The notes beneath the pieces were generated by a model. That model ran no database searches and was not told the origin of the DNA. It saw only the letters and a program-made list of their open reading frames with translations. A stretch of 10,734 bases of DNA, from positions 1 through 10,734 of the forward strand of contig CAKTED010000027.1 of assembly GCA_934546725.1 (NCBI GenBank), in the 5' to 3' direction. The stretch comes from an uncultured Oscillospiraceae bacterium (GTDB taxonomy: Bacteria > Bacillota > Clostridia > Oscillospirales > Oscillospiraceae). This document shows, in pieces, positions 8,251-10,734 of the stretch (the stretch's first letter is position 1; each line of letters starts with the position of its first letter). Both the position numbers and the translations under genes were made by a program.

Positions 8251-8946
8251 TTGTCCGAAAAAATATTCACCATACCGATAAACGAAGCCTTTGACAGTCA
8301 TGACGGCTGCCCCATGTGCCGCCTGCGCAGCGCTTTGGAGGAAAGCACTCTCTCCTATACTCTCGGCGCGGCCATGATGGAGCCGGACGTTCGCATTAAA
8401 ATGAACGGCGCGGGCTTCTGCCGCGAGCATCTTTCCGCGCTGCGCTCAATGAAAAACAAGCTGGCGCTCGCGCTTATCCTTGAAAGTCACCTTGCCGACG
8501 TAAGCGCGTTTTTTGATACGCCCGTCAGTGAAAAGAAGGGGCTCTTCTCTTCAAAGCAGCCCAGGGCGGATGCCGGAGATCAGCTCAGAGAGCTTTCAGG
8601 CTCCTGCTTCGTCTGCCGCCGCGTTCGTTCCACAGAGCTGAGGTATTTTTCAAATGTAGCATGGCTGTGGGAAAGCGATGAAAAATTCCGCGACAGGCTG
8701 CGCGCCCAGCCCTTCATCTGCGTAACGCACGCGGCAGGCATTCTTGAGGCAGGCCGCCGTGAGCTCAGGGCGGAAAATTACCGCTCGCTTTACGAAGCGA
8801 TAGCAGAGCTCGACCGCGCATACCTCGAAAAGCTTCGCGCCGATATCACGGAATTCACCGTAAGCTTCGATCACCGCAACGCCGGGACTCAGTTGAGTGA
8901 CGAAGCGCGCAGCTCCATTGAACGCGCTGCCGAATTTCTCCGCTGA
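8251..8946 (+). CDS. DUF6062 family protein with duplicated C-x2-C / C-x2-H motifs
   Basis: The N-terminal pattern (IFTIPINEAF, CPMC, YTLGAAMMEPDVRI, GFCREHL, LALILESHL) is that of the DUF6062 proteins of Clostridia, which have no assigned function. I start it at TTG 8251, which has AGAAGGTG six bases upstream and gives 231 residues. The ATG at 8191 has no ribosome binding site and lies at the predicted transcript start. Two copies of a ligand-like set are visible: C20-x2-C23 with C57-x2-H60, and C119-x2-C122 with C157-x2-H160. The gap between halves is 33 and 34 residues. This suggests two zinc- or metal-binding modules from an internal duplication. No signal peptide or membrane segment is seen, and the C-terminal third is rich in charged helices. 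It lies directly upstream of spoVAD, across a strong hairpin. Confidence 0.82.
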   Translation: MSEKIFTIPINEAFDSHDGCPMCRLRSALEESTLSYTLGAAMMEPDVRIKMNGAGFCREHLSALRSMKNKLALALILESHLADVSAFFDTPVSEKKGLFSSKQPRADAGDQLRELSGSCFVCRRVRSTELRYFSNVAWLWESDEKFRDRLRAQPFICVTHAAGILEAGRRELRAENYRSLYEAIAELDRAYLEKLRADITEFTVSFDHRNAGTQLSDEARSSIERAAEFLR

Positions 8947-8965
8947 CAGCCGCTCCAAAATACAT

Positions 8966-9013
8966 AAAATCACCCCGTTCGGCGCACAATAGCGCTAACG
9001 GGGTGATTTTTTT
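8966..9013 (+). terminator. Strong hairpin with T run between DUF6062 gene and spoVAD; covers spoVAD start
   Basis: A 14-base-pair perfect stem: 8966-8979 pairs with 8997-9010. A smaller inner GCGC/GCGC stem (8982-8985 with 8992-8995) sits in the loop, and T7 follows at 9007-9013. By form it is a Rho-independent terminator for the DUF6062 gene. It also holds the only ribosome binding site of spoVAD (GGGGTGA, 9000-9006) in its 3' arm and ends one base before the last base of the TTG start codon (9012-9014). Confidence 0.83.
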
Positions 9014-10043
9014 GAGCACAAAAAGGATCGGGACGCAAACCGTAAGACTTGACCGCCCGCCGTCCATAAGCGGCAGCGCGAGCGTTGTCGGCCAGAAGGA
9101 GGGGCAGGGACCTCTCAAAAGCAGCTTCGACTATATCGGTAGCGATTCATATTTCGGCGAAAAAAGCTGGGAAAAGGCAGAGTCCACCATGCAGTCGCAG
9201 GCTTTTTCGATCGCCTGCGGCAAGGCATCGCTCGCGCCGTCGGACATACAGTATATTTTTGCGGGAGACCTTCTGAACCAGTGCGTCGCCTCCGCCTTTG
9301 CCATGCGTGACAGCTCCATACCGTTCTTCGGGCTTTACGGCGCCTGCTCCACCATGGCCGAGGGGCTTTCGCTTGCCGCGCTTCTGATAGACGGCGGCTT
9401 TGCCGATACCGCCGCCGCCATGACCTCCTCCCACTTCTGCTCCGCCGAGCGGCAGTTCCGTTTTCCGCTGGAATACGGCGGCCAGCGCACTCCCACCGCC
9501 CAGTGGACGGCGACCGCGGCGGGCTGCGCCGTGCTGACGGCTTTGGGCGACGGCCCATACGTCACGCATGTTACGACCGGGCACATTGTCGACGCCGGAA
9601 TAACCGACGCTAACAACATGGGAGCCGCGATGGCTCCGGCGGCATATGAAACGCTGCGGCAGCACTTTGATGATACCGGGCGCGGCCCGGATTTTTATGA
9701 CCTTATCGTAACGGGCGACCTCGGCCTTATCGGCCACAGGGTCGTAACGGACTTCTTCGCCCGCGACGGCATTGATCTTTCCGGGGTCTATAATGACTGC
9801 GGACTGATGCTTTTCGCCCGCAGAGAGCAGGACGTTCACGCCGGAGGCTCCGGCTGCGGCTGCAGCGCAAGCGTGCTCTGCGGGCATATACTTGCTGAAA
9901 TGCGCGCGGGGCGGCTGAAAAACGTGCTCTTCGCCGCGACCGGCGCGCTGATGTCGCCCGTTTCGTCCGGCCAGGGCGAAAGCATACCGGGGATCTGCCA
10001 TGCCGTGGCAATATCTGCCGCAAAGGAGGAGCATAGCGCATGA
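9012..10043 (+). CDS. spoVAD: Stage V sporulation protein AD
   Basis: Part of the SpoVA complex, which moves dipicolinic acid (as the calcium chelate) into the forespore and releases it at germination. SpoVAD is the soluble, thiolase-fold subunit known to bind dipicolinic acid. Seen: the family N-terminus RIGTQTVRL...SASVVGQKEGQGPL, FAGDLLNQC at about 84-92, FGLYGACSTMAEGL with Cys112, a central DANNMGAAMAPAA, and GDLGLIGH. The length, 343 residues, is normal. I start at TTG 9012, because GGGGTGA ends five bases upstream and the family usually begins just before the RIG motif; a GTG at 9003 lies inside the ribosome binding site. The stop overlaps the spoVAE start (ATGA). spoVAC, normally just upstream, is not here. 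Expression should be forespore-specific (SigG), but I find no convincing SigG promoter. Confidence 0.93.
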   Translation: MSTKRIGTQTVRLDRPPSISGSASVVGQKEGQGPLKSSFDYIGSDSYFGEKSWEKAESTMQSQAFSIACGKASLAPSDIQYIFAGDLLNQCVASAFAMRDSSIPFFGLYGACSTMAEGLSLAALLIDGGFADTAAAMTSSHFCSAERQFRFPLEYGGQRTPTAQWTATAAGCAVLTALGDGPYVTHVTTGHIVDAGITDANNMGAAMAPAAYETLRQHFDDTGRGPDFYDLIVTGDLGLIGHRVVTDFFARDGIDLSGVYNDCGLMLFARREQDVHAGGSGCGCSASVLCGHILAEMRAGRLKNVLFAATGALMSPVSSGQGESIPGICHAVAISAAKEEHSA

Positions 10044-10402
10044 TATGGGAATATGCAAAGGCCTTTCTCGTCGGCGGCCTTCTGTGCCTCATCGGTCAGC
10101 TGCTGATAGACAAGACAAATCTTACCCCTGCCAGAATCCTTGTATCATATGTCGTTGCGGGCGTACTGCTCGGCGCGGTCGGTATATACGAGCCCTTTGC
10201 CGAATGGGCCGGAGCGGGAGCGACCGTTCCGCTCACCGGCTTTGGAAACACGCTGGCAAAGGGCGTAAAAAAAGCCGTTGAGGAAAAGGGGCTGCTCGGA
10301 GTTTTTACCGGTGGCCTTACGGCCTCCGCCGCCGGAATATGCGCCGCCATTCTTTTCGGCTACATCATGGCGCTTATATTCAGGCCGCGCGAAAAGAAAT
10401 GA
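10040..10402 (+). CDS. spoVAE: Stage V sporulation protein AE (SpoVAEb type)
   Basis: A small inner-membrane subunit of the SpoVA dipicolinic acid channel complex. The 120 residues match SpoVAE length and carry hydrophobic segments at about 7-23, 33-50 and 83-114 (the last long enough for two passes). The family-typical loop PLTGFGNTLAKGVKKAV is at 64-80, followed by EKGLLGVFTGGLTA. The ATG overlaps the spoVAD stop by four bases (ATGA), and AAAGGAGG lies at 10022-10029, so translation is likely coupled. No spoVAF follows; the transcript ends at the hairpin five bases downstream. Confidence 0.92.
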   Translation: MIWEYAKAFLVGGLLCLIGQLLIDKTNLTPARILVSYVVAGVLLGAVGIYEPFAEWAGAGATVPLTGFGNTLAKGVKKAVEEKGLLGVFTGGLTASAAGICAAILFGYIMALIFRPREKK

Positions 10403-10406
10403 AAAG

Positions 10407-10454
10407 AAAACGCATGACCCGATCTGATGTATTAAATCGGGGCATGCGTTTTTT
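10407..10454. terminator. Bidirectional Rho-independent terminator between spoVAE and ftsK
   Basis: Arm 10407-10423 pairs with 10436-10452, with one A/G mismatch (10417/10442) and a 12-base loop. Six Ts (10449-10454) follow on the plus strand. On the minus strand the stem is followed by TTTT-C-TTTT, so it can end both convergent transcripts. Confidence 0.88.
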
Positions 10455-10734
10455 CTATTCTTCGTCCATATATTCCCCGTCCGAAGAGGGCTCCACTTCT
10501 TCGGGCACGTACTCCTCCGGCTCCTCCGGAGCGATTCCCTGCATGGCGTCCCACTGCTCGCGCGTTATCAGCAGCTGACGGGGCTTCGAGCCCTCGAACG
10601 GACCGACTATTCCGCGCTCCTCCATCTGATCTACAAGGCGGGCCGCGCGCGAGTATCCCAGCTTCAGCCGCCGCTGAAGCATGGAGACCGACGCCTGCTT
10701 CGAGTCAAGAATGACCTCAACCGCGGCATTGAAG
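10455..10734 (-). CDS. ftsK: FtsK/SpoIIIE-family DNA translocase, C-terminal end (cut by the window edge)
   Basis: The last 92 residues are visible, in an open frame from the window edge to TAG 10457-10455. The sequence is the gamma (winged-helix) domain that reads the KOPS/SRS guide sequences and orients the hexameric DNA pump: VEVILDSKQASVS, then MLQRRLKLGYSRAARLVDQM, EERGIVGPFEGSKPRQ and LLIT. In known members the whole protein sits at the division septum and pumps chromosome ends, or in sporulating cells the forespore chromosome, through it. After the gamma domain comes an unusual acidic tail (about 12 Asp/Glu in the final 23 residues). Whether it is the vegetative FtsK (often SftA-like or FtsK) or the sporulation SpoIIIE cannot be told from this end. 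Confidence 0.93.
   Translation of the reverse strand, partial: FNAAVEVILDSKQASVSMLQRRLKLGYSRAARLVDQMEERGIVGPFEGSKPRQLLITREQWDAMQGIAPEEPEEYVPEEVEPSSDGEYMDEE

Noticed and set aside
8932..8963. SigG-like promoter before spoVAD (GAATT ... CAAAATA)
   Set aside because: Both boxes deviate from the consensus and the spacing of 19 bases is too long. Not good enough to list.
9003..9011. GTG start of spoVAD at 9003
   Set aside because: This GTG is part of GGGGTGA, which serves as the ribosome binding site of the TTG at 9012. The extra residues are not expected in SpoVAD.

Overview
The window reads as chromosomal DNA of a spore-forming, moderately high-GC member of the Bacillota, most likely class Clostridia. 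The support is gene content: a SpoVA pair (spoVAD, spoVAE), an FtsK/SpoIIIE-type gene ending, a DUF6062 protein, a Thermotoga-like sirtuin, strong SigA-type promoters and AGGAG ribosome binding sites. No tRNA, rRNA, CRISPR array, insertion sequence or phage gene was found. Coding density is high and every stretch over 300 bases holds a gene.

Layout. (1) Positions 1-826, minus strand: the 5' part of mltG (endolytic transglycosylase), with a long acidic cytoplasmic N-terminus. (2) Positions 827-1180: a divergent intergenic region holding a 46-residue Cys/Gly-rich membrane peptide gene on the plus strand, with its own terminator and a possible mother-cell sporulation promoter. (3) Positions 1186-5448, minus strand: an apparent five-gene operon read guaB, Sir2 deacetylase, WecG/TagA-type glycosyltransferase, tmk, DJ-1/PfpI protein. 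It starts from a near-consensus SigA promoter. (4) Positions 5488-6118, plus strand: a thioredoxin-fold redoxin, divergent from guaB. Its reading frame runs through its own terminator hairpin. (5) Positions 6108-8159, minus strand: an OGG-type 8-oxoguanine DNA glycosylase followed by a MalY/PatB-type PLP enzyme. (6) Positions 8154-10454, plus strand: a DUF6062 gene, a large hairpin, then spoVAD and spoVAE, closed by a bidirectional terminator. (7) Positions 10455-10734, minus strand: the 3' end of an ftsK/spoIIIE-family translocase gene.

How the genes fit together. The guaB operon mixes nucleotide supply (IMP dehydrogenase, dTMP kinase) with an NAD-consuming deacetylase, an envelope-polymer glycosyltransferase and a stress-type DJ-1 protein. 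It looks like a growth-linked housekeeping unit, not one pathway. The redoxin and the 8-oxoguanine glycosylase both suggest oxidative-stress handling. spoVAD and spoVAE belong to dipicolinic acid transport into the forespore, but spoVAC is not beside them, and a DUF6062 gene sits in that place.

I see no large undescribed system. The points most worth checking are the Cys-rich mini-protein, the hairpin that hides the spoVAD start site, the redoxin whose stop codon lies beyond its terminator, the internal duplication of putative metal-ligand motifs in the DUF6062 protein, and three T-x-V-F/I motifs in the cytoplasmic part of MltG.
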